Shown: piece after piece, positions 1 to 9,331 of the stretch
Position numbering within the stretch: position 1 is the stretch's first letter
Layout of the letters: each line of letters begins with the position of its first letter
Source of the DNA: JAPWJZ01 sp041287865
Lineage (GTDB): Bacteria > Pseudomonadota > Alphaproteobacteria > Micavibrionales > UBA2020
Reading direction: 5' to 3'
Assembly (NCBI GenBank): GCA_041287865.1
Contig: JBGGMV010000009.1
Span: forward strand, 45,457 to 109,456
Length of the DNA: 64,000 bases
Notes under the pieces: generated by a model
Database searches by the model: none
What the model saw: the letters and a program-made list of their open reading frames with translations, nothing else
Told to the model about the DNA's origin: nothing
Made by a program: the position numbers and the translations under genes

Positions 1-1
1 G

Positions 2-1615
2 AAAAACGCCACGGTGCTGGCCGACTACCAGAACCGCTTCAAATATATTCTGGTCGACGAATATCAGGACACGAACGTTTCGCAATACCTCTGGCTCCGC
101 CTGCTGGCGCAGCAGCACAGAAACATCTGCTGCGTGGGTGATGACGACCAATCGATTTACGGCTGGCGCGGGGCGGAAATCGGAAATATTTTGAAATTCG
201 AGCAGGATTTCCCGGGCGCGAAAATCGTGCGGCTGGAACAAAACTATCGCTCCACGCAACACATCCTCAGCGCCGCCAACGGCGTGATCGCGCATAACAA
301 GGGCCGCCTTGGCAAGAACCTCTGGAGCGCCGACGACCCCGGCGAAAAAGTTTCCGTGCGCGGCATCTGGGACGGCCCGCAGGAAGCGCAGATGGTGGCC
401 GAGGAAATCGAAAGCCTGCAACGCAAGAAAATCCCGCTGCACGAAATGGCCGTGCTGGTGCGCGCCAGCTGGCAGACGCGCGAGTTCGAGGAGCGCTTTA
501 TCAAGGAAAGCATCCCTTACCGCGTGATCGGCGGCCTGCGTTTCTATGAGCGGCAGGAGATCCGCGATGCGATTGCTTATTTGCGCGTGATTGTTTCCCC
601 CGATGACGATCTTGCCTTCCAGCGCATCATCAACGTGCCCAAGCGCGGCATCGGCGATGCGACGCTGCAAACCCTCTCCGCCGTGGCGCGGGCCAAGAAT
701 TTGCCGCTTTATACAACGCTGGGGCAATTGCTGCAGACGGAGGAATTCAAGCCCAAGGCGCGCGAGACGCTGCGCACCCTGATGCGCGATTTCGAACGCT
801 GGCGCGAACAGCTGCGCAGCCTGCCGCATCATGAGCTGGCGCAAATTGTGCTGGATGAATCGGGCTATACCGGCATGTGGCAGGCCGATAAATCGCCGGA
901 GGCCGCCGGACGGCTGGAGAACCTGAAGGAATTCGCGGCGGCGCTGGCGGAATTTGAAACGCTCGATACATTCCTCGAACACGTCGCGCTGGTGATGGAG
1001 AATGCGGAGAAAGAAGGCACCGATATGGTGTCTGTGATGACCCTGCACAGCGCGAAAGGTCTGGAGTTTCAGGCCGTGTTCCTGCCGGGCTGGGAGGAAG
1101 GCGTCTTCCCCAACCAGCGCAGCATGGATGAAACGGGACTGGCAGGGCTGGAGGAAGAACGCCGCCTTGCCTACGTCGGCATCACGCGCGCGCGGAAATA
1201 TGCTTACATCTCTTTCGCCGCCAACCGCATGATTTACGGCAGCTGGCAAAGCTCCCTGCCCTCCCGCTTCCTTGACGAACTGCCCAAAGACCATGTGGAG
1301 GTGAAGGCCAGCGACAGCGGCCTCTATCGCCCGCAGCAGCAACAGTCTTATGGCGGCGGTGGTTATGGTGGTGGCGGTGGTGGCTGGCAGCGTGGCAAAA
1401 GGGCCGAGCTGGTCGACAACAGCATCGACCGCGTCAGCCCCTCGCTCGCCTCCGAAGGCGGATTTTCGGTCGGCGACCGCGTTTTCCACCAGAAATTCGG
1501 CTATGGCACCGTTATCACCACCGAAGGCGACAAGCTCGACATCAAATTCGACAAGGCCGGCCGCAAAAAAGTCATCGACAGCTTCGTTTCCAAGGAAGGC
1601 GAGGAGAATCCGTAA
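2..1615 (+). CDS. UvrD/PcrA-type ATP-dependent DNA helicase (5' end cut off by the window)
   Basis: A superfamily 1A 3'-5' DNA helicase that unwinds DNA in repair and replication restart. The frame is open to the left edge, so the Q motif and Walker A lie outside the window. Visible motifs: Walker B VDEYQD near residue 18, motif III GDDDQSIYGWRGA, motif IV LEQNYRST, motif V TLHSAKGLEF and motif VI RLAYVGITRAR. These are followed by a glycine-rich linker (about 450-465) and a C-terminal Tudor-like domain (GDRVFHQKFGYGTV, about 485-525), which in PcrA/UvrD contacts RNA polymerase. PcrA and UvrD cannot be told apart here. The first GTG codon at 14 is internal, not a start. Confidence 0.95.
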   Translation, partial: KNATVLADYQNRFKYILVDEYQDTNVSQYLWLRLLAQQHRNICCVGDDDQSIYGWRGAEIGNILKFEQDFPGAKIVRLEQNYRSTQHILSAANGVIAHNKGRLGKNLWSADDPGEKVSVRGIWDGPQEAQMVAEEIESLQRKKIPLHEMAVLVRASWQTREFEERFIKESIPYRVIGGLRFYERQEIRDAIAYLRVIVSPDDDLAFQRIINVPKRGIGDATLQTLSAVARAKNLPLYTTLGQLLQTEEFKPKARETLRTLMRDFERWREQLRSLPHHELAQIVLDESGYTGMWQADKSPEAAGRLENLKEFAAALAEFETLDTFLEHVALVMENAEKEGTDMVSVMTLHSAKGLEFQAVFLPGWEEGVFPNQRSMDETGLAGLEEERRLAYVGITRARKYAYISFAANRMIYGSWQSSLPSRFLDELPKDHVEVKASDSGLYRPQQQQSYGGGGYGGGGGGWQRGKRAELVDNSIDRVSPSLASEGGFSVGDRVFHQKFGYGTVITTEGDKLDIKFDKAGRKKVIDSFVSKEGEENP

Positions 1616-1636
1616 ATCACGGAACGCCTGTTCCTG

Positions 1637-1668
1637 AAAATCCCCCGCTTACGGAGGCAGGGGATTTT
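1637..1668. terminator. Hairpin after the helicase gene
   Basis: A perfect 9-bp inverted repeat, AAAATCCCC / GGGGATTTT, with a 14-nt loop lies 21 bases after the helicase stop. The T run is only four bases and part of the stem, so this is a probable but modest intrinsic terminator. Confidence 0.5.
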
Positions 1669-1700
1669 GGGTACTATGGCCATGGAAGCAGGAGGCGCAT

Positions 1701-2684
1701 ATGACGCTCGACCAGAAAACCATCACCGTCTTTGGCGGCACAGGATTCCTTGGCCGCCATATTATCTGGCAGCTGGCGAAGACCGGCGCGAATATCCGCG
1801 TGGCCACACGGTCGAAGGAACGCGCCTATTTCCTCCGCCCCGCAGGATCGGTGGGGCAGATCACCCCCGTTCTGTGCAGCATCCATAGCGACCAGTCGGT
1901 CGCAAGCGTGCTCGATGGCGCGACGCATGCCATCTACCTGCCGGGCCTGCTGTATGAACGCGGCAAATTCGGCACGTTTAAAAAAGTCCATGTCGAGGCG
2001 GCGGAGCGCGTGGCGCGCGCGGCAAAGGCGGCGCGGCTGCAGGTGCTCGTCCATTTCTCGGCCCTTGGCGCGGCGCTCGATGCGCCGTCGGAATATCTCC
2101 GCACCAAGGCGGAAGGCGAGAGCAAGGCGATCCATGCCTTTTCGCGCACGGCGATCTTGCGCCCCGGCGTCGTTTTCGGGCCCGAGGATGATTTTTTCAA
2201 CAAGTTTGCGGGCATGGAGCGGCTCTATCCGCTGATGCCGCTGATCGCCGGCGGCAAGACGCAGCTGCAACCCGTTTATGTCGGCGATATCGCCAAGGCG
2301 GTTTACAATATCATCGCCGATCCCGAATGCGACCGTCACGGCGGGCATATTTACGAACTTGGCGGCCCCGCCACCTACACGCTGCGGCAGTTGATGGAGC
2401 TGACCGGCAAGCATACGGGGAAGAACAAATGCTACCTTCCCCTGCCCCTGCCGGTGGCGAAAATCGCGGGCGCGATGAGCAGCCTGTGTTCGGCCATCCT
2501 GTCCAGCAAACCCGCGCTGACCGTCGATCAGGTCAAGACGCTGACGCGCAACAGTATCCTGCAGCCGGGCAGCCCGGGATTGAAGGAACTGGGCGTCACG
2601 GCAACGGACGTCGAGGCCATCCTGCCCACCTACCTTGCGCGTTTCAAGCAGGGCGGGCGCTTCGGCAGCGTGCCAAACGCCTGA
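1701..2684 (+). CDS. Complex I NDUFA9-family NAD(P)-binding protein
   Basis: An atypical short-chain dehydrogenase/reductase (327 aa) of the NDUFA9-like, NAD-dependent epimerase type. The N-terminal Rossmann fold carries FGGTGFLG (residues about 11-18), and a long Rossmann-like body follows to about residue 260. Bacterial homologues are usually annotated as complex I NDUFA9 subunit family proteins; their substrate is generally unknown. The ATG is preceded by AGGAGG at suitable spacing. The gene stands alone between two putative terminators. Confidence 0.85.
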   Translation: MTLDQKTITVFGGTGFLGRHIIWQLAKTGANIRVATRSKERAYFLRPAGSVGQITPVLCSIHSDQSVASVLDGATHAIYLPGLLYERGKFGTFKKVHVEAAERVARAAKAARLQVLVHFSALGAALDAPSEYLRTKAEGESKAIHAFSRTAILRPGVVFGPEDDFFNKFAGMERLYPLMPLIAGGKTQLQPVYVGDIAKAVYNIIADPECDRHGGHIYELGGPATYTLRQLMELTGKHTGKNKCYLPLPLPVAKIAGAMSSLCSAILSSKPALTVDQVKTLTRNSILQPGSPGLKELGVTATDVEAILPTYLARFKQGGRFGSVPNA

Positions 2685-2711
2685 TTTTCCTGATTGAAAA
2701 GCACGTGCATT

Positions 2712-2733
2712 TAGCCCTGTAATGGGCTATTTT
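2712..2733 (+). terminator. Putative intrinsic terminator of the NDUFA9-like gene
   Basis: TAGCCC / GGGCTA with a 6-nt loop, followed immediately by TTTT, lies 27 bases after the stop codon. Short stem, hence moderate confidence. Confidence 0.45.
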
Positions 2734-2771
2734 CTGGCAACGCCCCTTTTCAACACTTCAGGAATACCCGC

Positions 2772-4235
2772 GTGCAAAAACTATTCGCTCTCGCTCTGTT
2801 ATGCCCCCTTTTGATTTGCATGGCCCTGCTGCCGCACTCCGTGCAGGCCGCCGAAAGAACCCGCATTGGCATCGCCGCCATCGTCAACGACGATGCGATC
2901 ACCTGGTCGGATATCGAGAACCGCACGAGATTGTTTATCGCCAGCGCCAACAAAGGCGCGCCGCCGCCCGAGGCGCAAAAGCAGATCGAGGCCATGGTGC
3001 TGTCCCGCCTGATCGACGAGCGCCTGCAGCTGCGCGAAGCCAAGAACCTCGGCATCGCTGTCTCGGAAGAACAGATCGACAAGGCCTTCGCCGATATCGC
3101 GCGCCAGAACAACCTGCAGCCCGACGAGTTCAAGCAGCGCCTTGCGACATCGGGCATCAAGCCCGCGGCGCTGCTGGAACAAATCAAGGCGGAAGTGGCC
3201 TGGTCGCTGGTCGTGCGCCGCAAGCTGCGCCCGCAGATCGTCGTCTCGGAAACCGAAATCGACACCGCCATGGGCGAGCTACAGAACAAGAAAGGCCATA
3301 CCGAATACCAGGTTGCCGAGATTCTGCTGAAGGTTCCCGCGCCCGAAATGGAAACCACCGTGCGCACCGACGCCGAAAAACTGGTGCAGCAGATCACCAA
3401 GGGCGCGCAGTTTTCGGTGGTGGCCAGACAAGTGAGCCAGGCCCCCGGCGCCGCCACCGGCGGCGATCTCGGCTGGCTGCAGGAAGGCCTGCTGGACAAG
3501 GCGCTCGACGAGCAACTGGCCCGCATGCACCCCGGCGAGGTGAGCCCGCCCATCCGCACCGACAAGGGTTATCACATTCTTTTCCTGCGCAACCAGCGCG
3601 ACGCGGGCAGCGCCATGTCGCCCACGCCGCCGCCTGCGCAGCCGCAAGCACCCCCGCAGCAGGCCGCCGCCGCGCCCGCTGCATCTCCTGCGCGCCCCGG
3701 CCTTGTCGAGGCCGAAACGATCCTGCACCTGAAACAGCTGGTCATTCCGGTTGCCACGGGCGAAGCATCGGTGATCGTGAACGCCAAACTGAACCGCGCT
3801 GAATCCCTGAAATCCGAAATCACCTCCTGCGAGGGGATGGAAGATAAGGCACGTGAATTCCTGGCCGAAGGCACCGGCGACCTTGGCCGCGGCAAACTGA
3901 GCCAGCTGCCCGAGGCGCTGCGCAAGGCCGTCGCCACCCTGCCCGTCGGCCAGCTGAGCGAGCCGGTCAGGATCGAGAACGGCATCGCCGTGCTGATGGT
4001 CTGCGAACGCGAAGATATCCCCGGCAGCCCCGTTGCCGCCGCGGAAGCCCCCGCACCGGCCCCGACGCCCGCGCCTGAACCGGTGCAGGCGGCAGCGCCT
4101 GTCCCTGCGCCCGCCCCCGCCGACAATGCCCAGCGCGAGCAAGTCGCCAACCAGATCGGCTTGAAGCGCCTGAACCAACTGGCGGAGCGTTACCTGAAAG
4201 ACCTGCGCGCCACGGCCTACATTGAGCGCCGTTGA
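2772..4235 (+). CDS. surA: SurA-like periplasmic peptidyl-prolyl isomerase/chaperone
   Basis: A periplasmic foldase for outer-membrane proteins. GTG start with a signal peptide (residues 1-27, cut around VQA/AE). A SurA N-terminal helical domain (about 30-170) is followed by a parvulin domain (about 176-275, with GGDLGWLQEG and GYHILFLRNQ), a Pro/Ala-rich linker (about 280-310), a second degenerate parvulin-like domain (about 320-410), and another Pro/Ala stretch before the C-terminal helix. At 487 aa it is longer than typical SurA because of the linkers. It overlaps rsmA by 14 bases. pdxA, which normally sits between the two, is absent. Confidence 0.88.
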   Translation: MQKLFALALLCPLLICMALLPHSVQAAERTRIGIAAIVNDDAITWSDIENRTRLFIASANKGAPPPEAQKQIEAMVLSRLIDERLQLREAKNLGIAVSEEQIDKAFADIARQNNLQPDEFKQRLATSGIKPAALLEQIKAEVAWSLVVRRKLRPQIVVSETEIDTAMGELQNKKGHTEYQVAEILLKVPAPEMETTVRTDAEKLVQQITKGAQFSVVARQVSQAPGAATGGDLGWLQEGLLDKALDEQLARMHPGEVSPPIRTDKGYHILFLRNQRDAGSAMSPTPPPAQPQAPPQQAAAAPAASPARPGLVEAETILHLKQLVIPVATGEASVIVNAKLNRAESLKSEITSCEGMEDKAREFLAEGTGDLGRGKLSQLPEALRKAVATLPVGQLSEPVRIENGIAVLMVCEREDIPGSPVAAAEAPAPAPTPAPEPVQAAAPVPAPAPADNAQREQVANQIGLKRLNQLAERYLKDLRATAYIERR

Positions 4236-5058
4236 TCAATTACCCCCCCTGCGCGACGTCATCAACCACTACGGGTTGATGGCCAAGAAGTCGCTTGGCC
4301 AGAACTTCCTGCTCGACCTCAACCTGACATCCAAAATCGCCCATGCGGGCGGCAGCCTGCGCGGCAAGCATGTGATCGAGGTCGGCCCCGGCCCCGGCGG
4401 ATTAACACGCGGGCTGCTCGGCACCGACGCCATCGACATCCACGCAATCGAGCGCGACGACCGCTGCGTCGCCGCGCTGCAGTCGCTGGTGGAGGCCTCC
4501 GAAGGCCGCCTGATCCTGCACGCCGATGACGCGATCAAGGCCGATTACGCGGCGCTCTGCCCGGCCCCACGCGCGCTGGTGGCCAACCTGCCCTATAACA
4601 TCGCCACCACCTTGCTGGTCGGCTGGCTGAAACAGCTGCACCTGTTTGACAGCTTCACCCTGATGTTCCAGAAGGAAGTCGCGGAGCGCCTGACCGCCGA
4701 AACACGCACCAAGGATTACGGACGCCTGTCAGTGCTGGCGCAGTGGCTCTGCGAGGTCGAACAAAAATTCGACCTGCCACCCTCGGCCTTTACGCCGCCG
4801 CCGAAGGTGACATCCACTGTCGTGCATCTGGTGCCCAAGCCCCGCAACGACGATATCAGCATTGAATTAATGGAAAAACTGACCGCCGCCGCCTTCGGCC
4901 AGCGTCGCAAGATGCTGCGCCAGAGCCTGAAAACGCTGGGCGTGGACGCGCAGAAACTGCTCGACGATGCGGAGATAGAAGGCACGAAGCGCGCCGAGGA
5001 GCTTTTCGTCCCCGATTTCCTGCGCCTTGCGAAGTGTCTCAGGGATGGCCCCCGCTAG
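4222..5058 (+). CDS. rsmA: 16S rRNA dimethyladenosine transferase (RsmA/KsgA)
   Basis: Dimethylates two adjacent adenosines near the 3' end of 16S rRNA during 30S maturation, using S-adenosylmethionine. Motifs: SLGQNFLLD (residues about 24-32), the SAM-binding EVGPGPGGLT (about 53-62) and catalytic motif IV NLPYN (about 122-126). The chosen start is TTG because the N-terminus (SAVDQLPPLRDVI) matches what alphaproteobacterial KsgA proteins carry. It overlaps the end of surA, implying translational coupling. Confidence 0.94.
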   Translation: MSAVDQLPPLRDVINHYGLMAKKSLGQNFLLDLNLTSKIAHAGGSLRGKHVIEVGPGPGGLTRGLLGTDAIDIHAIERDDRCVAALQSLVEASEGRLILHADDAIKADYAALCPAPRALVANLPYNIATTLLVGWLKQLHLFDSFTLMFQKEVAERLTAETRTKDYGRLSVLAQWLCEVEQKFDLPPSAFTPPPKVTSTVVHLVPKPRNDDISIELMEKLTAAAFGQRRKMLRQSLKTLGVDAQKLLDDAEIEGTKRAEELFVPDFLRLAKCLRDGPR

Positions 5059-5061
5059 GCT

Positions 5062-6027
5062 TTAAACCAGAAGCGTGGCAATGATGAACAATGGCCCGCA
5101 GACCAGCACAAACGGTAGCCCGAAATTCCCGATCCAGGGGTGACCCATCGTGTTCCAGAAAATGCACCACATGCAGCCCGCGATAAACAGGAGCATCATC
5201 TTGCTGCGAAACGGAACGTCTCGCGTCCAGCGCCGGTATTGCCTGCCCATGCCAACGCACATCCACATGAAAATCGCCATGCACAGGAAGGTAAGCAGGC
5301 CTTTCTTGTAATTCTCGAAAAATACCGCCCCCGCCAGCGCGACGGCAGCGACGAAGAGAAATGGCCCCGTCATATTCACGCTGGCTTGCTCTGCCGGCGG
5401 CCCTTTCGGCTCCAGCGGAATCCTCGGCTCCGGCGGGCTGTCGACCTCGACCGAGACCATTTCTGTGATCCTGCCGTTACGGACATTGACCGAGGTGCTG
5501 CTGTAGCTCCGCGACACCTGCGTGACAACGCGCTTGTTGGTGTTGGAGGCATCCCTCTTTTCCTTGGGCGGATGCAGGCGCGTGGGTTCCTGTTCAGCTT
5601 GCGGTTCTGGCTCGGGCTTCCGCTCCCATACGGCCGTCTGCGGTGGCGCTTCCGGCTTTGGCGGCGGCGTTATTACGGGTTTCGGCGGCGGCGGATGCTT
5701 TTTCGGTGTGGCTGCGGATTTGGCGGCGCCATGATGGTCACGCCACCGTTCCAGCTGGAGCATCAGGCCTTCCGGCGTCTGGCCCGTGCCGCGTGTGTAG
5801 AGCACCACGCGTGGCTTGGGGGCCTTCGCATCCGGCATTCCAAAACCCCCTTCGAAAGCCGTTTCGTGCAAAGCGACGCCCCGCCCCTTCAACAAATCGC
5901 CCACAATGCTGAAGCGCACGATATCCCGCCAGCGGAGCGTGTCGTAGGTGCTCCATTGCACGCCTTCTGCTGTCAGGGTATAGGGGCCGATATGACGCGG
6001 GGAGGAGAGGCTGTCGTCGTCGCTCAC
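5062..6027 (-). CDS. Membrane protein of unknown function with a proline-rich middle
   Basis: Not recognised as a named family. 321 aa: an N-terminal globular part (1-95) that looks like a small PH-like or DUF domain (IGPYTLTAEGVQW, then WRDIVRFSIVG), a proline/charged linker (about 100-200), then three to four hydrophobic segments from about 215 to the C-terminus. The C-terminus ends in a membrane segment, so the N-terminal half is probably cytoplasmic. It converges on rsmA with a 3-base gap. gmk lies just upstream on the same strand, 26 bases from the start. Confidence 0.7.
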   Translation of the reverse strand: MSDDDSLSSPRHIGPYTLTAEGVQWSTYDTLRWRDIVRFSIVGDLLKGRGVALHETAFEGGFGMPDAKAPKPRVVLYTRGTGQTPEGLMLQLERWRDHHGAAKSAATPKKHPPPPKPVITPPPKPEAPPQTAVWERKPEPEPQAEQEPTRLHPPKEKRDASNTNKRVVTQVSRSYSSTSVNVRNGRITEMVSVEVDSPPEPRIPLEPKGPPAEQASVNMTGPFLFVAAVALAGAVFFENYKKGLLTFLCMAIFMWMCVGMGRQYRRWTRDVPFRSKMMLLFIAGCMWCIFWNTMGHPWIGNFGLPFVLVCGPLFIIATLLV

Positions 6028-6053
6028 GTCCCGCCTCCGGTTTTATGAGGAGA

Positions 6054-6740
6054 TTACTTGGAAGGTTTCAGCGTCGACACGAAATTTTCGACGTCCGTCA
6101 GGCGGTGGCGCTTCAGGCGCTCGCCTTCGATGATCGCGCGCACGCGCTGCACGCTTTCCTCGAAATCATGGTTGATGATGGTGTAAGAAAATTCCTTGTA
6201 ATGCTTGATCTCGTCCTTCGCCTTGGCGAGGCGGCGGCGGATTTCGTCTTCGCTGTCCTGCGCGCGGTTGTGCAGGCGGTCTTCCAAAGCCTGCCAGCTG
6301 GGCGGCAGGATGAAGACGGAAACGACATCATCAGGCATCATGGCCGAGAGCGAACGGTTGCCCTGCCAGTCCACGTCAAACAAAACGTCCTTGCCAGCCG
6401 TCAGCGCGGTTTCGACCGGCGCCTTGGGCGTGCCGTACATCTGGCTGTTGTAAACGAGCGCGTATTCCAGCATTTCCTCGGCCGCGACCATGCCTTCGAA
6501 TTTCTCGCGGCTGACGAAATAGTAATGCTTGCCCTCTTCCTCGCCCGGGCGCTGCTTGCGCGTCGTGGCCGAGACGGAGATGACGGTGTTGGTGTCGCGT
6601 TTTGCGATCTCGCGCGAAATGGAGGTCTTGCCGCCGCCGGGGGGCGAGGCCAGCACAAGCATCATGCCACGGCGTTTGAGCGCCTTGGCCGGGGACGCTT
6701 TGGGAGAGCCGCTTTCTGCTTTCATCGCCGTGCTTCGCAT
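6054..6740 (-). CDS. gmk: Guanylate kinase
   Basis: Phosphorylates GMP (and dGMP) to GDP with ATP. 228 aa: an N-terminal extension of about 25 residues, a P-loop, the GMP-binding region (SVSATTRKQRPGE, about 56-68), DVDWQG (about 121-126) and the lid region RRRLAKAKDEI. The P-loop reads SPPGGGKTS rather than the usual SGPSGAGKST type, with proline at the third position. Order rsmA-x-gmk is common in alphaproteobacteria. The start could also be the ATG six codons further in; neither has a strong Shine-Dalgarno sequence. Confidence 0.93.
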   Translation of the reverse strand: MRSTAMKAESGSPKASPAKALKRRGMMLVLASPPGGGKTSISREIAKRDTNTVISVSATTRKQRPGEEEGKHYYFVSREKFEGMVAAEEMLEYALVYNSQMYGTPKAPVETALTAGKDVLFDVDWQGNRSLSAMMPDDVVSVFILPPSWQALEDRLHNRAQDSEDEIRRRLAKAKDEIKHYKEFSYTIINHDFEESVQRVRAIIEGERLKRHRLTDVENFVSTLKPSK

Positions 6741-6826
6741 GTAATATTTGAGGAATAGATTCTTTAAAGGATTGGGACGTTATAACGCGGCGCAGCACGT
6801 TAAACAAGTCTCGGGAAAATCACGAT

Positions 6827-7600
6827 ATGGCAAATCCGAAAACCATTTTGATTACAGGGGCTTCCAGCGGTATCGGCCGCGCCTTGGCTGAATCTTACGC
6901 CTTGCCCGGCACGACCCTTTTGCTGACCGGCCGGCACAAGGATCGCCTTGCCGAAGCCGAAGCCGCCTGCGCCGCGCGCGGCGCTAGCGTGAAGACCGCG
7001 CTGATCTGCGTGACAGACCGCGCCGCGCTTGAAAAACAACTGCTGGTATGGGATGACGCCAGCCCCATCGACCTTGTCATCGCCAATGCCGGTATTTCAG
7101 GCGGGCTGGGCCGTGAAGGCGACGGCGATAAACTGTTCCGCGACATCATGTCCATCAACCTCGACGGCACCTTTAACACCGTCAACCCGCTGATCCCGCG
7201 CATGAAGGCGCGCAAATCCGGGCAGATCGTGCTGATGAGCTCGATGGCGGGATGGCGCGGGCTGCCCTCGGCCCCCGCCTATAGCGTCAGCAAGAACGCC
7301 GTGCGCGCCTATGCGGAGGCGCTGCGCCCGCTGCTGAAAAAAGACGGAATCAAGGTGAATGTCATCTGCCCGGGCTTTATCAAGACGCCGCTCACCGACG
7401 TGAACACCTATATCATGCCTTTCCTGATGGGCGTGCCGCAGGCGACGGCGAAAATCAGGCGCGGCATCGCCCGCAACAAGGCTGTGATCGCCTTCCCGTG
7501 GCAGATGCGGTTGTTCATGATGCTGATGACGGCTTTGCCTCGCTGCGTCTCCGACGCCGTTTTCGCGCGCGCCCCCGTAAAGCCAGACCCTACTGGTTAA
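6827..7600 (+). CDS. Short-chain dehydrogenase/reductase
   Basis: Classical SDR (257 aa) using NAD(P)(H). Cofactor motif TGASSGIG (residues about 10-17), NAG (about 87-89), catalytic Ser in LMSSMAG (about 137-143) and the YxxxK pair in AYSVSKNA (about 152-159). The C-terminal extension after about 230 is hydrophobic/basic and might associate with membrane. Substrate cannot be inferred. Divergent from gmk; its 3' end overlaps the following opposite-strand gene by 11 bases. Confidence 0.88.
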   Translation: MANPKTILITGASSGIGRALAESYALPGTTLLLTGRHKDRLAEAEAACAARGASVKTALICVTDRAALEKQLLVWDDASPIDLVIANAGISGGLGREGDGDKLFRDIMSINLDGTFNTVNPLIPRMKARKSGQIVLMSSMAGWRGLPSAPAYSVSKNAVRAYAEALRPLLKKDGIKVNVICPGFIKTPLTDVNTYIMPFLMGVPQATAKIRRGIARNKAVIAFPWQMRLFMMLMTALPRCVSDAVFARAPVKPDPTG

Positions 7601-7892
7601 GGTTCCCGTAGCTGCTTTTGATGCGGTTGTTAAAGCTGCGCGCCAGTTGATGGCGGCCGCGCGGGGTTTTGTAATACTGGCGGCTGCGTTTGAAAAACGT
7701 CATCTTGCGCCTGACGGGCTGCGGTGCATGTATCGTACCGGCCATGCGGGCCTCGCCCATACTGTAGTTTCCGGTGGCCGTGCCTTTGCTGAGGTCGATC
7801 CTGATCTTTTTCGCAGGCTCGTTCGCGGCAAAGGCAGCGGCGGCGCAAAATATTGCACCGCAGAAAGCCATAACTATCAAAAACCGTTTCAT
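7590..7892 (-). CDS. Small secreted basic protein, unknown
   Basis: 100 aa with a clear signal peptide (MKRFLIVMAFCGAIFCAAAA, cut near residue 22). The mature part is short, basic and rich in Arg/Lys/Asn (QPVRRKMTFFKRSRQYYKTP). No family recognised. An AAAAGGG stretch precedes the ATG. Convergent with the SDR gene. Confidence 0.6.
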   Translation of the reverse strand: MKRFLIVMAFCGAIFCAAAAFAANEPAKKIRIDLSKGTATGNYSMGEARMAGTIHAPQPVRRKMTFFKRSRQYYKTPRGRHQLARSFNNRIKSSYGNLNQ

Positions 7893-7953
7893 GCGAGCCC
7901 TTTTCTTTCGTTAAAGCGATGGTACAATCCGTGCACCATAAACACAACAGCAG

Positions 7954-8805
7954 ATGAAGCGCCGGATCTTGAAAGAGGAATTCAATAATTCTTCCGCGGA
8001 CCGCATCGAAGGTCTTTTGGCCCGGCTTGAAAAAGTGCCGGAGGGCAAAGCCGTCGTCGATTTCCTCCGCGCGAACAAGGTCGAGATAAAACTGAAAAAA
8101 GACCCCGCCAACTGGGCGGCCTCGACGCTGACGATCACAGGCATCAAGGACGGGCTCTATCAATACAAGGATCCTGTCATCATCCTGAAAAAATCGCTAA
8201 GCGACGATAACCTGCTGCAGGCCATCGTCCATGAATCGCAGCACCTGAAACAACATCTCTCGGGCGTCGGCAACCCCGACCGCGTGCTCAGCGAAAAAGA
8301 ATATATCCTTTTCTACCGCGCGGCCGAAGCCGACGCGCAGGCGCTCTGCACCCATGTGACGTGGAAACTGAAAGAGGCCGGCGACGCGGGCCCGTGGGAA
8401 GCCGCGAAATTCGTCGGCTACGCCGATATCTGCGATGCCTACGAAAAAGTTGTGACGGACGGCCCGGATGATACGAAGGCGCTGCGCACGGCTTTCGACG
8501 CATGGTTCGACAAGCCGGAACGCCTTGCGGGATACAATAAATCAACCGTCGACAGCATGATCCCCTTCCTGAAAAAAGGGCGCGAGGAAGTGTTCAAGGA
8601 TCACGGGCTGACCGAAAAGCCGCTGGACGCCACATGGCTGGACAAGCTCGACAAGGCCGCGCATTCGCCTTACCTGCTGGCGCATGCGGAGCGCGATTTG
8701 CTGACGGAAGAACACTTCATCCGCGACACCCACACGCGCCCGCCCGAAAAGAAAAAGGCGCCCGCAAACGAAAACAGGCGGCCCGATATACCCGGCGCCG
8801 CCTGA
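7954..8805 (+). CDS. Predicted zinc metallopeptidase-like protein (DUF6782-like)
   Basis: 283 aa with no signal peptide. The diagnostic feature is VHESQHLKQH (about residues 91-100), an HExxH zinc site, followed by a possible third ligand in RAAEADAQ (about 122-129). It resembles the uncharacterised families annotated as putative metallopeptidases in alphaproteobacteria; the exact Pfam match is from memory. The C-terminus is charged and proline-rich. It stands alone in the plus direction; substrate unknown. Confidence 0.65.
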   Translation: MKRRILKEEFNNSSADRIEGLLARLEKVPEGKAVVDFLRANKVEIKLKKDPANWAASTLTITGIKDGLYQYKDPVIILKKSLSDDNLLQAIVHESQHLKQHLSGVGNPDRVLSEKEYILFYRAAEADAQALCTHVTWKLKEAGDAGPWEAAKFVGYADICDAYEKVVTDGPDDTKALRTAFDAWFDKPERLAGYNKSTVDSMIPFLKKGREEVFKDHGLTEKPLDATWLDKLDKAAHSPYLLAHAERDLLTEEHFIRDTHTRPPEKKKAPANENRRPDIPGAA

Positions 8806-8923
8806 ATCTCTCTCTCCGTGATGTCTTAAACTCGTCCGCGTTTTCGCGGTTGGCAGGAATATAGCAACGATACTTTACATAATCAAATATCTTTTTAAAT
8901 ATCGTTTAAATTCAAGTGGTTGT

Positions 8924-9331
8924 TTATTCCATACCGATGGCATAGAGCCATTCGGGGGTGGGCAGGACGAGTTTTCGGGCCTGCATATCCATCAGACCCA
9001 GCACCAGTTCGCTTTCGAAACAGAGCTCATTTGCGGCGTTAAAAATGTTCTGCTGCATGACGCCGATTTTTTTGGTGTAGGAGAGCATCACCGTCTCTAC
9101 GCGGATTTCCTGACGGAGCGTCAGTTCCTTCACGAAGGTCATAGTGAATTTTAAAATCACGGGGCCGAATTGACGTGCCTTGATCTCGGGAATGCCGTAG
9201 CCGCGCGGGGTAATGATATCCCAGCGCGCTTCCTCGAGTATTTCAAGGTATGTCGCATTGTTCACATGGCCGAAGGTGTCGAGGTGGCTTTCGCGGATCA
9301 GCAGATTATAGAGGAATTTTTTTGCGGTCAT
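8924..9331 (-). CDS. Hotdog-fold acyl-CoA thioesterase (YbgC/4HBT family)
   Basis: 135 aa single hotdog domain. The active-site segment DTFGHVNNATYLEILEEAR (residues about 18-36) matches the 4HBT signature with the catalytic Asp and the HVNN turn. Likely hydrolyses acyl-CoA or a related thioester in the cytoplasm. Last gene of the leftward operon; its start overlaps the tusA stop by 4 bases (ATGA). Confidence 0.85.
   Translation of the reverse strand: MTAKKFLYNLLIRESHLDTFGHVNNATYLEILEEARWDIITPRGYGIPEIKARQFGPVILKFTMTFVKELTLRQEIRVETVMLSYTKKIGVMQQNIFNAANELCFESELVLGLMDMQARKLVLPTPEWLYAIGME

Noticed and set aside
5140..6048. 302-codon open frame on the plus strand
   Set aside because: The opposite strand encodes a protein with clear membrane segments and a natural N-terminal domain, so the minus frame is the gene.
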